NCBI GenBank assembly: GCA_015039365.1
Contig: WION01000257.1
Span: 1 to 64,000 of the forward strand
Reading direction: 5' to 3'
DNA: 64,000 nt
From: Amanita rubescens
Lineage: Eukaryota; Basidiomycota; Agaricomycetes; Agaricales; Amanitaceae
A program made the translations under genes and the position numbers. Below are positions 32,995 through 43,944 of this stretch, piece after piece. Within the stretch, counting starts at the first letter, position 1. Each line of letters starts with the position of its first letter. The notes under the pieces were generated by a model. The model searched no databases. It saw only the letters and a program-made list of their open reading frames with translations, and had not been told where the DNA came from.

Positions 32995-33089
32995 TTCAAA
33001 AATCGTTAGACCGCAACAGGATCGAATTATTATCTGAGAAATGCGACACTGGCATCAATCTAGAAGACGAATATGGATATGAAGAATAA
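32995..33089 (+). pseudogene. Loose C-terminal tail of an F-box gene
   Basis: Reads RNRIELLSEKCDTGINLEDE then YGYEE and stop at 33087-33089, nearly the same as the end of F3. There is no F-box gene body in front of it, since F4 already ended at 32842. It is what remains of a deleted or recombined paralog. Confidence 0.75.
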
Positions 33090-33520
33090 GGGTGAAGCGA
33101 TATGGATTTTTCAAGTGTACCTAAGATCGTTACGTTGGTAGCGACGTACGAGTAGCGGTAAACGTTTAGTAATTTGTATATTTCCGTTACATACGGCACA
33201 AATTTATGATGCTACTAGAATGCCAACCTTTTGTATAAACTCTAAACATGATCCAGACTTTCATCCATGAATCGCAGATAGAATGCACAACGCGTACCTC
33301 GACTCTATTGATACATCAAGCGAGTCGACGTCATGTACACAAATAGATAACAGTCTTTCCGCTGGCTCTGGCTCCGCGCTCGCTTCCAACATTACATACT
33401 TTGTGTATGGCTCTGGTATTCACTATAATCATGGAGATTAGTGGGGTTGCTTGATAGACAGGCAGGTAAAAGCTACGTGATTGATAGTTTTGAAATCACA
33501 AGCCCTCGGCAAATACCGTC
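33090..33520. other. Intergenic stretch, promoter side of F5
   Basis: Contains a block (33340-33440) shared with the upstream regions of F2 and F6 (GCTCTGGCTCCGCGCTCGCT, ACTTTGTGTA, TATTCACTATAATCATG). This suggests a common promoter for the F2/F5/F6 subgroup. No gene. Confidence 0.5.
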
Positions 33521-35110
33521 TTGGCAATGTCCAACTTGCTATTGCCGCCACCTTCTGGCGCCGGCGCTGACGGACAGATCAATGTCGACCTCTCATCAGT
33601 AGGACGGACGAACAGGACCTATTCCAAAGAAGAAGAGGCATACATTCGAAACGTCCTGTTGGTTTCACGGCAGCAAAAGGAGGAAGTTGTAGACCTTATT
33701 GGCCGGTGCGAGGTAGCTCTGGCACCTCACAAGAAATTGCCACCGGATGTCTTGCGGTCTATATTCCATTTTTCCAACGAGACACGTGTAGTGTTTCCCC
33801 TAGCAAAGCGCGGTGTTGGTTTTCATCTCCTTCGTATTACCCATGTTTGTTCTGCGTGGAGGCAGCTTGCGTTGGAAACGCCTACATTGTGGAGCGACCT
33901 GGATATATTTCTGTCATCTGCGGATCGGTCCCGGCATCACCAAAGGTTGTCCTCTGCAAGACAATGGTTCGCCCGTGCACAGGATATGCCCAGGTCATTA
34001 TCCATTGACCTTACTTGGCTTGACGACGACGACCCCGGGTCGCATTTACATGACACATGGGAACAGATACTCGAATTCATGGCTCTGTATCGGTTAAGAG
34101 ATTTAGAGCTGGAGTATCCCATCAATCAATTAGCACTGGAGCTACCGGACCACGTTTTGTCGTCGATTGAATGCCTGCATTTAACCGGCATTGACAATGA
34201 TACAGTCAACCACTCCACCAAATCCCTTTTCTCTGATTTCGGGACACTCTCCAACCTCAAACGCTTAATAATACGCGACGCATTCAACCTTTGTGGTAAT
34301 AACATTGTTCGATGGGATCGGCTACAGACTCTTGACATTTGGACATTTGGACACAGCGATATAACACCCTCACTATGTCTCAATGTTCTCCGTCAGTGTC
34401 GATTACTTGAATATTGTCATCTGTCCCTCAAGAAGGAGCCATCGTTCGTCGCCTCTGAGGAGGAAAAAATTGTTCTTGCCAACATGAATCACCTTCGCCT
34501 AGAGTTTTTTGGTGGTTCAGAAGCATCGGTGTTCCTCCGGCTGCTCGTTATCCCCAATATAACAACGTTCATTCTGGAGACATCATCTCACAAGAGGACT
34601 CGGTTGAACTGCGATATGCCTGCGCTGATTGGCATTATCCAGCGCTCGGCGGGCATGTCTCAGATTCGCCATCTAGAGATTGGCACTTCTCCCTTGCTCG
34701 ATATTGGCATTTTGCTGGAAATTTTACCTTCCTTGGAGCAGATTTCCGTCAAGTCCGGACATCTCACTGACAATGCCATAGAACGGTTGTCGAGCGGGAA
34801 GCTTGGGCCTCGGTTATGGCATATTACTTCGACTCACAGGCACGATGCCGCAGATAAGATACTTTCAATGGTGGAGCTACGCTATAAGACTGCAACCAAG
34901 TCTCCCGACAGCGAGCAGATCGAGAGCACGCCTTGTCCATTCAAGAAGATATCAATTCCCTGCACCGCAGTGAACAGCTCAAGGTCCTATCGCAACAGAA
35001 TCGAATATCCGCATCTCGTGTGTCATGCTGACGTGTGTTTGGACATTGGCGAAGACCAAGACTTGGAAGAAGAAGACTCGGAAGACGAAAACTCAGAAGA
35101 CGAATACTGA
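33521..35110 (+). CDS. F-box/LRR-type protein F5 with acidic tail
   Basis: Single exon, 529 residues, start MAMSNLLLPPPSGAGADGQ. Motif SVGRTNRTYSKEEEAYIRN, F-box LPPDVLRSIFHF, ITHVCSAWRQLALETPTLW, leucine-rich repeats, and an acidic end (DLEEEDSEDENSEDEY) shorter than in F2 and F6. It belongs to the F2/F6 subgroup but has no partner in the left arm, so it probably arose by a tandem duplication in the right arm or was lost on the left. Confidence 0.85.
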   Translation: MAMSNLLLPPPSGAGADGQINVDLSSVGRTNRTYSKEEEAYIRNVLLVSRQQKEEVVDLIGRCEVALAPHKKLPPDVLRSIFHFSNETRVVFPLAKRGVGFHLLRITHVCSAWRQLALETPTLWSDLDIFLSSADRSRHHQRLSSARQWFARAQDMPRSLSIDLTWLDDDDPGSHLHDTWEQILEFMALYRLRDLELEYPINQLALELPDHVLSSIECLHLTGIDNDTVNHSTKSLFSDFGTLSNLKRLIIRDAFNLCGNNIVRWDRLQTLDIWTFGHSDITPSLCLNVLRQCRLLEYCHLSLKKEPSFVASEEEKIVLANMNHLRLEFFGGSEASVFLRLLVIPNITTFILETSSHKRTRLNCDMPALIGIIQRSAGMSQIRHLEIGTSPLLDIGILLEILPSLEQISVKSGHLTDNAIERLSSGKLGPRLWHITSTHRHDAADKILSMVELRYKTATKSPDSEQIESTPCPFKKISIPCTAVNSSRSYRNRIEYPHLVCHADVCLDIGEDQDLEEEDSEDENSEDEY

Positions 35111-35778
35111 GTGACATAACTTTCTTGATTCACGGAGATGTGCTTTATCGAATTCTTTCTTTTACGAACCCCCAGTCCTTACGGGGAGAACGAAAACAGT
35201 CGTTTTTGGTTTTATCATGCAGATCGACGATAAATTTCAGTAGGTTCGAATTATTTCAGGCAGTAGCATTCAGTTGACGCTAAACGCTCGTGTCTTTAGA
35301 GCCGTAGAAGCTTAAAACAGATTGACCTCTGGCTGACATCTCCCGGTTCTCGCAAATCACTGTTGTTGGGGCCCAGGACGATGGACGGCAGCAGGACGCC
35401 AAGACCAGATTCAACGATATAGTGCAACGTAAGACGATTTGCTTGATTTTCTTCCCCGAATTTATGATGCTAAAAAACTCTAATCATGACCCAGACTTTC
35501 ATCTAGGATAGAATGCACAACGCGTACCTCGACTCTATTGATACATCGAGCGAGTCATGTATACAATTTCCAGTGGCTCTGGCTCCGCGCTCGCTTCTAA
35601 CATTATATACTTTGTGTACGGCTCTGGTATTCACTATAATCATGCTAGGTTATTGAGATTAGCTGCTTAATCGACAAGCAGGTAAAAGCTAGCTTGGGTA
35701 CGTGGTTGGGCATGAAAATGTCTTGAATCTGAGGCAAGCCACAAGCGCTGAGCTCTCGGCAAATACCGCGCCTTAGCA
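35111..35778. other. Intergenic stretch, promoter side of F6
   Basis: Holds a second copy of the shared F2/F5/F6 upstream block (35540-35660). The part at 35300-35440 resembles, in reverse, the 3' end of the HNH pseudogene (20480-20640), a trace of HNH sequence in the right arm. No intact gene. Confidence 0.45.
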
Positions 35779-37443
35779 ATGTCCAACTTCAATTGCCATA
35801 GCCTATTGCCGCTACCCACGGGCAACGCTAACAATGTCGACCTCGCATCAATAGGACGAACGAACAGCGTCTATTCCGAAGAAGAGGAGGCATACATTAG
35901 GAACGTCCTGCTGGTCGCACAGCAGCAAAAGGAGGAAATTGTGGACCTTATCGGCCGGTGCAAGGTAGCTCTGGCACCTCACAAGAAATTACCACCGGAT
36001 GTCTTGCGGTCTATATTCCATTTTTCCAACCAGATACGTGTGAAGTTTCCCCTATCAAAGCGCGGTGTCGGTTTACGTCTCCTCCGAATTACCCATGTTT
36101 GTTCTGCATGGAGGCAGCTTGCGTTGGAAACGCCTGCATTGTGGAGCGAGCTGAGCATATATCTGTCATCTGCGGATCGGTCCCGGCATCACCAAAGGTT
36201 GTCCTCTGCAAGACAATGGTTTGCCCGTGCACAGGATATGCCCAGGTCATTGTTCATTCACCTCACTTGGCTTGACGACGACGACCCCGGGTCGCATTTA
36301 CTACATGGCATATGGGAACAGATACTCGAATTCATGGCTCTGTATCGGTTAAGAGATTTAAAGCTGGAGTATCCTATCAATCAATTAGCACTGAAGCTAC
36401 CGGACCACGTTTTGTCGTCGATTGAATGCCTGCATTTAACCACCGGCATTGACAATGATACAGTCAACCGCTCCGCCAAATCCCTTTTCTCTGATTTCGG
36501 GACACTCTCCAACCTCAAACGCTTAAAAATACGCGACGCATCCAATCTTCGTGGTTTGGATAACATTGTTCGATGGCATCAGCTACGGACCCTTGACATT
36601 TGGGCATCTGAATACAGCGGAATAACACCCTCATTGTGTCTCAATGTTCTCCGTCATTGTCACTTACTCGAATATTGTAATCTCTCCCTCGCCAAGGAGC
36701 CATCGTTCGTGTCCACTGCTGTCGTCTCTGGGAAGGAAAAAATTGTCATTGCCAACATGCATCATCTTTCCCTATATTTTTTTGATGGCTCAGCGGCATC
36801 AGCGTTCCTCCAGCCTCTCGTTATCCCCAACATAACCAAGTTTCTTCTCAGGTTAGCATATTCCGAGGGGACACGGACTCAATTGAACTGTGATATGCCC
36901 GCGCTAATTGGCATTATCCAGCGCTCGGCGGGCATGCATCAAATTCGCCGTCTGAAGATTGACACTTCTCCCTTGCTCGATATTGGCATTTTGCTGGAAA
37001 TTTTACCTTCCTTGGAGCGGATTTCCATCAAATCTGGACATCTCACTGCCAATGCCATAGACCGGTTGTCAAGTGGCAAGCTTGGGCCTCGGTTAAGCGA
37101 TATTTATTTGGGTCAAATGCACGATGCGGCAGATAAGATACTTTCAATGGTGGAGTTACGGCATCAGAATGCAACCAAGTCTTCTGACAGTGAGCAAATC
37201 GAGAGCACGCCTTGTCCATTCAATACGATATCAATTCCCTGCACCGCAGTGAACAGCTCAGGGTCCTATCGCAGCCGAATCGAAGATTTGTCTCTCGAGT
37301 GTGATGTTGACATGTGGTTGGGCCTTAGCGAAGACGAAGGCTTGGAAGAAGACTCGGAAGATGAATACCCAGAAGATGAACATTACTCAGAGGACGAAGA
37401 TTACTCAGAAGACGAATCCGATTACGGATACGCCGAACTCTGA
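35779..37443 (+). CDS. F-box/LRR-type protein F6 with acidic tail
   Basis: Single exon, 554 residues, start MSNFNCHSLLPLPTG. Differs from F2 by scattered substitutions and a few codon-sized indels. Motif SIGRTNSVYSEEEEAYIRN, F-box LPPDVLRSIFHF (about residues 71-82), ITHVCSAWRQLALETPALW, leucine-rich repeats, acidic repeat tail ending DESDYGYAEL. It is the right-arm partner of F2 and shares both upstream and downstream flanks with it. Confidence 0.85.
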   Translation: MSNFNCHSLLPLPTGNANNVDLASIGRTNSVYSEEEEAYIRNVLLVAQQQKEEIVDLIGRCKVALAPHKKLPPDVLRSIFHFSNQIRVKFPLSKRGVGLRLLRITHVCSAWRQLALETPALWSELSIYLSSADRSRHHQRLSSARQWFARAQDMPRSLFIHLTWLDDDDPGSHLLHGIWEQILEFMALYRLRDLKLEYPINQLALKLPDHVLSSIECLHLTTGIDNDTVNRSAKSLFSDFGTLSNLKRLKIRDASNLRGLDNIVRWHQLRTLDIWASEYSGITPSLCLNVLRHCHLLEYCNLSLAKEPSFVSTAVVSGKEKIVIANMHHLSLYFFDGSAASAFLQPLVIPNITKFLLRLAYSEGTRTQLNCDMPALIGIIQRSAGMHQIRRLKIDTSPLLDIGILLEILPSLERISIKSGHLTANAIDRLSSGKLGPRLSDIYLGQMHDAADKILSMVELRHQNATKSSDSEQIESTPCPFNTISIPCTAVNSSGSYRSRIEDLSLECDVDMWLGLSEDEGLEEDSEDEYPEDEHYSEDEDYSEDESDYGYAEL

Positions 37444-38350
37444 TGCCTAAACTCGCAATGCTACTCAGCATTACCCAAAATTTTAATTTGCAATATATCT
37501 GTTTATAACCTAGCCTTTTGTCGCATAGATTTCTTGATACATGATGTCTTTCTTTTACAAACCCCAATCCTTCTTACGGAGAGAATGGAAACAGTTGTTC
37601 TTGGTGTTATGATTTAATCACAATAGATTTCAGCCATCCCAGGTTTGAGTCATTCCGGCCGCCAGTGTATGCCTCATTCACGGCAGAGACTCAAAGTCAT
37701 TTAACAGATGGGGGTCGAGATGCGTTTGTTCTATTGTGAACTGTCAGTCGCCGATTTTTCTCGCTGGAAGGTGGTTACTCACGGACGACATGGTATAAAT
37801 GGAACCAGGAGTACCCCAAAGGTAGGAGTACCGTGAAATGAAGAGTTTCTCCAATATGGACGAGTTAAAGCAAGAGGTGGATGATCTCACAATTCATCCT
37901 CGCCTCGTCTTCGGCTCTGAATCGAAGCATGTCATGTCCTCATTCGACGCAGCTCGAACCATAGCGCCAGACAGGTACAAACATTCAGAGAGAAGGTCGC
38001 GTCCTTGGATAGTCAATTTGTTTGAAAGACTGGAGGGCATATCTTCTGGATTTGCTTCAAACGCGAAAATGGCTGAGAAAGGATTCGGACAAGGGGTTGG
38101 TGTGCACGTTACTAGCTTGCAACTGTTTGATCAGGGCACCCAAAGGCCTGAGTCGAATGACCAGGGAAACGTGCTAGCTTGTCCTTAATCGCGTCAACGC
38201 GTCAGATGCTGCATTTCCGGGGACGTCGACGCTGTAGTAAACGGTGCTGGCCAGGTAATGCCTAACTTGGGACGAGAGCAAGCATCTGCATAGACTTCTC
38301 GTGGCCTTATGACGGGATGGCCCTTGGGAGGCTTTGTGATCCAGGAGGAA
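37444..38350. repeat. Right copy of the F-box flank repeat
   Basis: Reverse-complement match to about 15150-16000. It includes a 116-codon open frame at 37838-38188 that is broken in the left copy, so I do not call it a gene. A part (38050-38350) recurs at 43640-43910 in front of pseudogene F8. Confidence 0.75.
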
Positions 38351-38697
38351 AGATCAAAGGGGTTAACGGTTGGGTCCGCTGAAACGCGGGAGCGTATTTC
38401 CTAATAATATCTGGAGTTGAGTGTACAACCGACGACGCCTTCGTGACTTTGAGCTGCATAAACCAGTATCAAGTATGAATATGAGCCACGACTGCAACGT
38501 GCAAGTTTATGTAAATCAGCAACTCTGTACGTCGCCAACATCAGTTGCAAAAACCTCGACCTTTTACTCTCCTCGGGAGGTTTCCTGCGGGTCTTCTTAA
38601 TCTCGATATTCCTGATGGTGCAGGTACTTTTGACACGGACATGCGAGTCGTCATCCACTTGGTCTCGGTAAGTTACTGAACTAATGGGTAAACTCGA

Positions 38698-39736
38698 TTA
38701 GAGTCGGGTAGGCTGTTTTAGACCGGTTGTGACAGAAAGGGGAACTGTTGAGCCCGCACTGCTCATGGGTATTCGTCTGGGACCGGAGGTGATGGGTTGG
38801 GATGCCAAATTTGACCTGCTTGCCGTGTTTTCAACTGGACTTTCAGAAATAGTAACACGTCGTGAACCAAACGCTGTCTTTGTTGAACTGGTACTAGAAG
38901 CTACTACCGGCTTCGCGAGAATCGACTGATGCATTGATTGTCCGCTCCTTGTAGAAGGTGCAGTCTCTTCGCCCGTTGCCTGCTTGCTTAGCATAGAAGA
39001 AATAGAAGCGCTCGTGGAGAGCAGCGTTCATCCGAGTCGTGGCACGAAGACTTGCATCGTCAGTTGATTCAGCCTTTGCATGATGCGCCGTGGTATGCTT
39101 CACAATATGCAGAGTTTGGATCGCGGGCGGAGGCGTGACACTAGGCATTCGTCGTGGTGTGGACAGCCTGCGGTGCTTTACCTGGGGGATCACCTCTTCA
39201 CCCGGTATAGAAAATGAATCTACTGGACTGCGGCGTGCAGCTGGAGAGGGCAATTTGGCTGCGGAGACCTTGAATGGCATGTCTGGGATAAAACGAGCCA
39301 CGCATACAAGGGATGGTCTGCCTTCTGCTGGACTTGCCATCAAGCAGAGACGTAGGTCTTGTGATGGTTGACTGTTACCTCTCGGCGATGCTGTAGTGCC
39401 AAATTCAAAATCGCGCAAGTTTTTTATAGCAGCTTTACGTACTTGGCGATTGGAGTCTGTCGTCCCAAGGTCCACACTGGGAGATGCAAGATCACTCTTT
39501 GCCTCGAATATCTGTTTCGGTGACTTTGTTGGATCATGAGACGCTGTGAACTTGAGTGAGATTAAGACCAACTGTAAGCGATGCGACAAACATACGCGCA
39601 TGCTGCGTTTGAAGGAATTAACTCCTTCTATACCGTCCCGCAGCTTCTCCTGTTCTAGTTCAAAGTCAAAATTCTGGTCGTCGGTCAGGAGGGACTCGAT
39701 AGTTTCTGTGAGATATTTTAACAAGTCAAAGCTCAA
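38698..39736 (-). CDS. Unrecognised Ser/Pro-rich, mostly disordered protein, possibly decaying
   Basis: A helical N-terminal part (LLKYLTETIESLLTDDQNFD, LEQEKLRDGIEGVNSFKRSM) is followed, probably after an intron, by a long disordered stretch (IFEAKSDLASPSVDL, KLPSPAARRSPVDSFSIPG, RRLSTPRRMPSVTPPPA) and by a C-terminal part in another frame (SMHQSILAKPVVASS, RRVTISESPVENTAS), stop at 38698. The 5' limit given is only the open-frame limit (a TTG, not ATG); coding likeness continues to about 39850 (TIDINFAQVVPNLLRDVLPG). The frame change near 38990 has no room for an intron. No family recognised. Confidence 0.4.
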
Positions 39737-40046
39737 GTTAGACTGGAAATCTGTTTGGAAGGAGGCTTGAAGGTCAATGGGACGCTATCCTGGGAGCACG
39801 TCGCGTAGAAGATTGGGTACCACCTGGGCAAAGTTGATGTCTATGGTGTGCTGAGATTGTTGGTTGTCCACAGAATGACATTATTTGTTTCGTTTGCATT
39901 GAAAGAAATGTGGTTTAAACAAATGACTCGAAGTATCGTCAGATGGCGTCTGTCGATGGATTGTGGTTGTTTGAGCGTGGGTTGAACACGGTGACCACGC
40001 TCGGAAAACGTCGCCGCCAATTTCAGTCGGAACTTGATGCCCAGTT

Positions 40047-41648
40047 ATGCTAACGGACCGCTCAATATCATCAATAGGGCGAACGAACAGAAATTACTCT
40101 GAAGAAGAGGAAATACACATTCGGAGCGCTCAACTGGCCGCAGAATCCCTGTTACTGTCAGGGAATGTAGATGGCGATCCGCAGCGAAGGGAGGAGATCG
40201 TCGACTTCATCTGCCGGTGCAAGGTAGCCCTGGCACCTTACAAGAAACTGCCACACGACGTCTTTCGGACCATATTTCATTTTTGCTGCAACGAAACGCA
40301 CGTAGATTTTCCCTTATCAACTTCGTACGACGTGGATTTATGTCTCCTCCGCATCACCCATGTTTGTTCTGCGTGGAGACAGCTTGCATTGGAAACGCCA
40401 GCCTTGTGGAGCGACATTGGTATTTATCTATCGTCCAGAAATCGGGAGCGGCATCAAAAGACATTGTTTTCTGCCAGGCAATGGTTTGACCGCGCACAGG
40501 ATATGCCCAGATCATTGATCATTGGGCTCCGTTGGTCAGACACGTACAGCAGCTCGCAAAGTTTGCGTGACTTATGGGAACAGGTACTCGAATTTATAGC
40601 TCTTTATCCGATAAAAGAATTAGAGCTGGAGTATCCTATCAATGATTTCACTTTAATATTAAAGCTGCCAAACCATACTTGGCCATCGATTGAATGCTTG
40701 AAGTTGATCGGTAATGATAACTTGGACGGTGGCCTCGACAAATTGCTCTTCTCTCATTTCCGGACACTCTCCAATCTCAGACACTTCCATATACGCAATG
40801 CCTACGATCTTCGTGGTTTGGAACATGCTATGCCATGGCATCAGCTACAGACTCTTGAAATACGGACATCCAGACACAGCGGAATAAAGCCCTCGTTGTG
40901 TCTCAATATGCTCCGTCAGTGTCGATTACTCGAAGATTGTAGTCTATCCCTTGCAAAGGAGCCATCGTTCACGTCCGCTGTCACCTATACGAAAGAGGAA
41001 CAAATTATCCTTTCCAATATGAAATATTTCAGTCTCGAGTTTTGCGATGGTTCAGCGGCATCGGCGTTCCTGCAGCCACTCGTTATCCCCAGTATAACGA
41101 CACTCGTTCTCGAGCTACCGATTCTTGAAAGGAAACGGACTCGATTGAACTGTGATACGCCTGCACTAATTGGCATTATCCAGCGCTCGGCAGGAATGCA
41201 TCAGATTTCCCTTCTGGAAATCGAAATTTCTTCTCATGTGCTCGATGTTGGCCTTTTACTTGGACTCCTACCATCCTTGGAGCGGATTTCTATCAAATCT
41301 GGACATCTCGATGACAATGCCATAAAAGGATTGTCGAGCGGCAAGCTTGGGCCTCGGTTATACGAGATTTGTTTGGATCACATGCACGATGCAGATAAGA
41401 TACTTTCAATGGTGGAATCGCGCTATCAGACTGCAACTAAATCTTCTGATGGCGAGAACACCCTCTGCCCATTTGAGTGCGTATGGATTTCCTGCGCTGC
41501 GATTGGCAAACCACAGTTCTATCGCAACAGAATTACATTTTTATCTGAGCTGTGTAACGCTCTCATCTGGTTGGGTGTTGGATTTGGCAAAGGCCAAGAC
41601 TCGCAAGATGAAAACTCAGAAGATGAAAACTCAGAAGACGACTCATAA
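40047..41648 (+). CDS. F-box/LRR-type protein F7 with short acidic tail
   Basis: Single exon, 533 residues, start MLTDRSISSIGRTNRNYSEE. F-box KLPHDVFRTIFHF (one Pro to His change compared with paralogs), ITHVCSAWRQLALETPALW, leucine-rich repeats and an acidic end (SQDENSEDENSEDDS). More diverged than F1-F6 and outside the inverted duplication. Its upstream sequence (GTGACCACGCTCGG) is shared with F8. Confidence 0.83.
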   Translation: MLTDRSISSIGRTNRNYSEEEEIHIRSAQLAAESLLLSGNVDGDPQRREEIVDFICRCKVALAPYKKLPHDVFRTIFHFCCNETHVDFPLSTSYDVDLCLLRITHVCSAWRQLALETPALWSDIGIYLSSRNRERHQKTLFSARQWFDRAQDMPRSLIIGLRWSDTYSSSQSLRDLWEQVLEFIALYPIKELELEYPINDFTLILKLPNHTWPSIECLKLIGNDNLDGGLDKLLFSHFRTLSNLRHFHIRNAYDLRGLEHAMPWHQLQTLEIRTSRHSGIKPSLCLNMLRQCRLLEDCSLSLAKEPSFTSAVTYTKEEQIILSNMKYFSLEFCDGSAASAFLQPLVIPSITTLVLELPILERKRTRLNCDTPALIGIIQRSAGMHQISLLEIEISSHVLDVGLLLGLLPSLERISIKSGHLDDNAIKGLSSGKLGPRLYEICLDHMHDADKILSMVESRYQTATKSSDGENTLCPFECVWISCAAIGKPQFYRNRITFLSELCNALIWLGVGFGKGQDSQDENSEDENSEDDS

Positions 41649-41914
41649 GGAGTGAACGATATGGAAATAATTGATGGTTCCATATTTGACAAAATAACTA
41701 CTAGTTACTGCCCCGGAACAATTTACATCGCGTTCTTTCGAGTTCCTTCCTTTACGACTTCCCAGTACTTTCAATGAAGAGGTTTTATGACTTTCAACTA
41801 ATCATTCAGACTGGTGATACGTATACATTCTAAGTCACAGTAGTAGTAGGGTAACAAGAAAAAATGAGATGAGACATAACACCGCCCTGAGCCTTCAAGC
41901 TGTAATATACATGC

Positions 41915-43010
41915 TCATCTTGCTCTGCCGCTTTCTCCTTCTACCGCGTTCGAACTTTTGACCCTAAAAGTGGTTAGTTGGGGTTCACTCTCCCGACATT
42001 CCACTCTGTTTAGAGCTACTCGTATCAATAGGAGATCATACGCAATTCCGGGGAGAGGGTAATACTGGAAGCAATGAATAAATCATGATGCTAGACGTTA
42101 CCAATGACGTACTATAGCACCGAATACTATCAATGGAAGCTGGGATCCATTGGGCAAAAGACTGATAAGTGTCCCAGCGAGAACGCCAATGCCCACGACG
42201 GTGTAAAGTAAACCTGACTCTGCGATAACGCGAATTGCAAAAGAGAAAGGGGCGCCCATGCGATGACCAGGCCTTCTATTCCTATATATCTGGATTATAA
42301 TGGCGGCTAAAGCATGATTTAGCATCCTGATCGGATAAACATCCAGCTTACATGTTGCGTACAAGTTGATGACGATGGTTGAGAAGACGTAGCCCTCTTG
42401 AACTATGAGTACCGGTCTCCATTGGGTTATTAGTGTGAATAGTGAGATTTGTGTTTCCACGGCTTTGAGAGAATTCCAGTACGAGACCGAGATAATGGTG
42501 GAGAAGTTGTATAGTAATAGGACAATGGGTACCACTATAATGGGCCACCGTTTTTGATAAACAACCCAACAACGGTAAGTCTGATAAAGACTGGTGAACA
42601 GAGATCCACGAAAGCACAGGCCTACGAACCAGAGCGCTATCCGCGGTCATTGACTCCAAGGTAATTAGTGCATCTGAGAGAGACTAGAGCCAGTTATGGA
42701 TAACAACGATATTTCTGAATGGTAGAATACGCACGGTTAAGACGCCCGCCAACGCCAGATTATTGTTGCCCCGCATAGCAAGTAAAAAAGATCCCAGACA
42801 GATGCCAAGGTTTATAACGGAGAAAGCGAACACAAGGATAGTGACGACTATCTTAGCCCACAAGCCGGTGCTGCACCTGCGTATCTTCCAGTCGTGATCT
42901 GGATAAATCTGCCATCGCAGGCAGACAAGAAAGGTGACGCAGTGTATACCGTTCATGATTGCCAGTATTATCACCGAAAGGAAGGCTACTTCGGTCTCGG
43001 ATAGTATCAT
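41915..43010 (-). CDS. Seven-transmembrane protein of the basidiomycete-expanded type
   Basis: The start at 43010 gives TM1 (MILSETEVAFLSVIILAIMN) and TM2 (WAKIVVTILVFAFSVINLGI). An intron leads to IALWFVGLCFRGSLFTSLYQ, TYRCWVVYQKRWPIIVVPIV (the conserved YRCWVVYQKRW loop), further TM segments (YVFSTIVINLYATC, VIAESGLLYTVVGIGVLAGT), then PLIVFGAI. A final GTACGT...TCCAG intron leads to YYPLPGIAYDLLLIRVALNR and a polar tail ending at 41915. Order and loop motifs match the Agaricomycete integral membrane proteins annotated as DUF6533/6534-like. About 310 residues, probably plasma membrane; ligand and role unknown. Confidence 0.65.
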
Positions 43011-43640
43011 GTCGTCTCTAGCTTGTGTGATGTTTTTGCTTGTACTTATATACCTAGTTTTTCTATTCGGAATGCATTGTCCTCAAAAAAGCAAGCATTG
43101 CGGGCGTCTCTTCACTGAGGTCCATGTGTATCCCATGTGCATCCCATGTGCATTCGGTGCCTTAGGGTCCAGGTCCACTTTCCTTATCAGTATCCCTTGT
43201 TTCCAGGATCCTGCCCTATTGCGTCAAGATGCAGTCAGACACGTTCATGTTAACGTTAACCTGATACTGGCCAAATTCATCCGTCTAAGTACACCGATTG
43301 AATTAGGTCTTGCGATATGACTTGTTAAATCACGAACACATACCTTACATTCCAAAAGCTGGCCAATCATGAATCGCAAGCAAAACTTCCTGGCATATAC
43401 ATATGCCTAACCTGCTTTATCTGGATATCAGGATTCCACGGCTGAAACAATTGAAAGATTCCATTGTTTCACGCCAGGGCCTCATAGGAAAAACGTGCAG
43501 AATAGACTATCTCTGATTAGCGAGAAGAGGGGCTGATAGGGTTCGGGTAGACTGTCGGCGTTAAACTGAAACGCGCAGAGGATGGCATCAACCACATGAA
43601 CATTACGGTTCGTGCTAGATTTGACGGAAACATGCAACTA
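43011..43640. other. Intergenic stretch
   Basis: No gene recognised. It contains the upstream region of the membrane protein; open frames here are antisense or too short. Confidence 0.4.
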
Positions 43641-43910
43641 CATAGTTACCGCGCCTACCATTCAGGTCAGACGCGAAAATGGCTGAGAAAGGACAGGGGG
43701 TCGGCGGGCACGTTAGCTTGCAACCGTATGACCATATGGTCGGGGGGGGAGGGACTCACGAAGGGTAATACAAAACCTTCAAAGAAGTCTTGTGATTGGC
43801 GCGGTAAAGTGGATTGGTGCACAGATGACCAGGGCCATACCGTCAAACGCGCTAGCTTGACGCGTCAGATACTGCATTGTCGGGGGACGTTCAAGACGTT
43901 CAAATCACTT
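43640..43910. repeat. Third copy of the F-box flank repeat, partial
   Basis: Shares CGCGAAAATGGCTGAGAAAG, TTAGCTTGCAACCGTATGAC-like sequence and CGTCAGATACTGCATT with 38050-38230, same orientation, and with 15290-15420 inverted. Located just upstream of F8. Confidence 0.65.
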
Positions 43911-43944
43911 GCAAACAGTGACCACGCTCGGCAAACACCGCATA

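Noticed and set aside
37838..38188. 116-codon open frame downstream of F6
   Set aside because: The same sequence in the left arm (about 15280-15640, inverted) is broken by stops, so the frame is not maintained.
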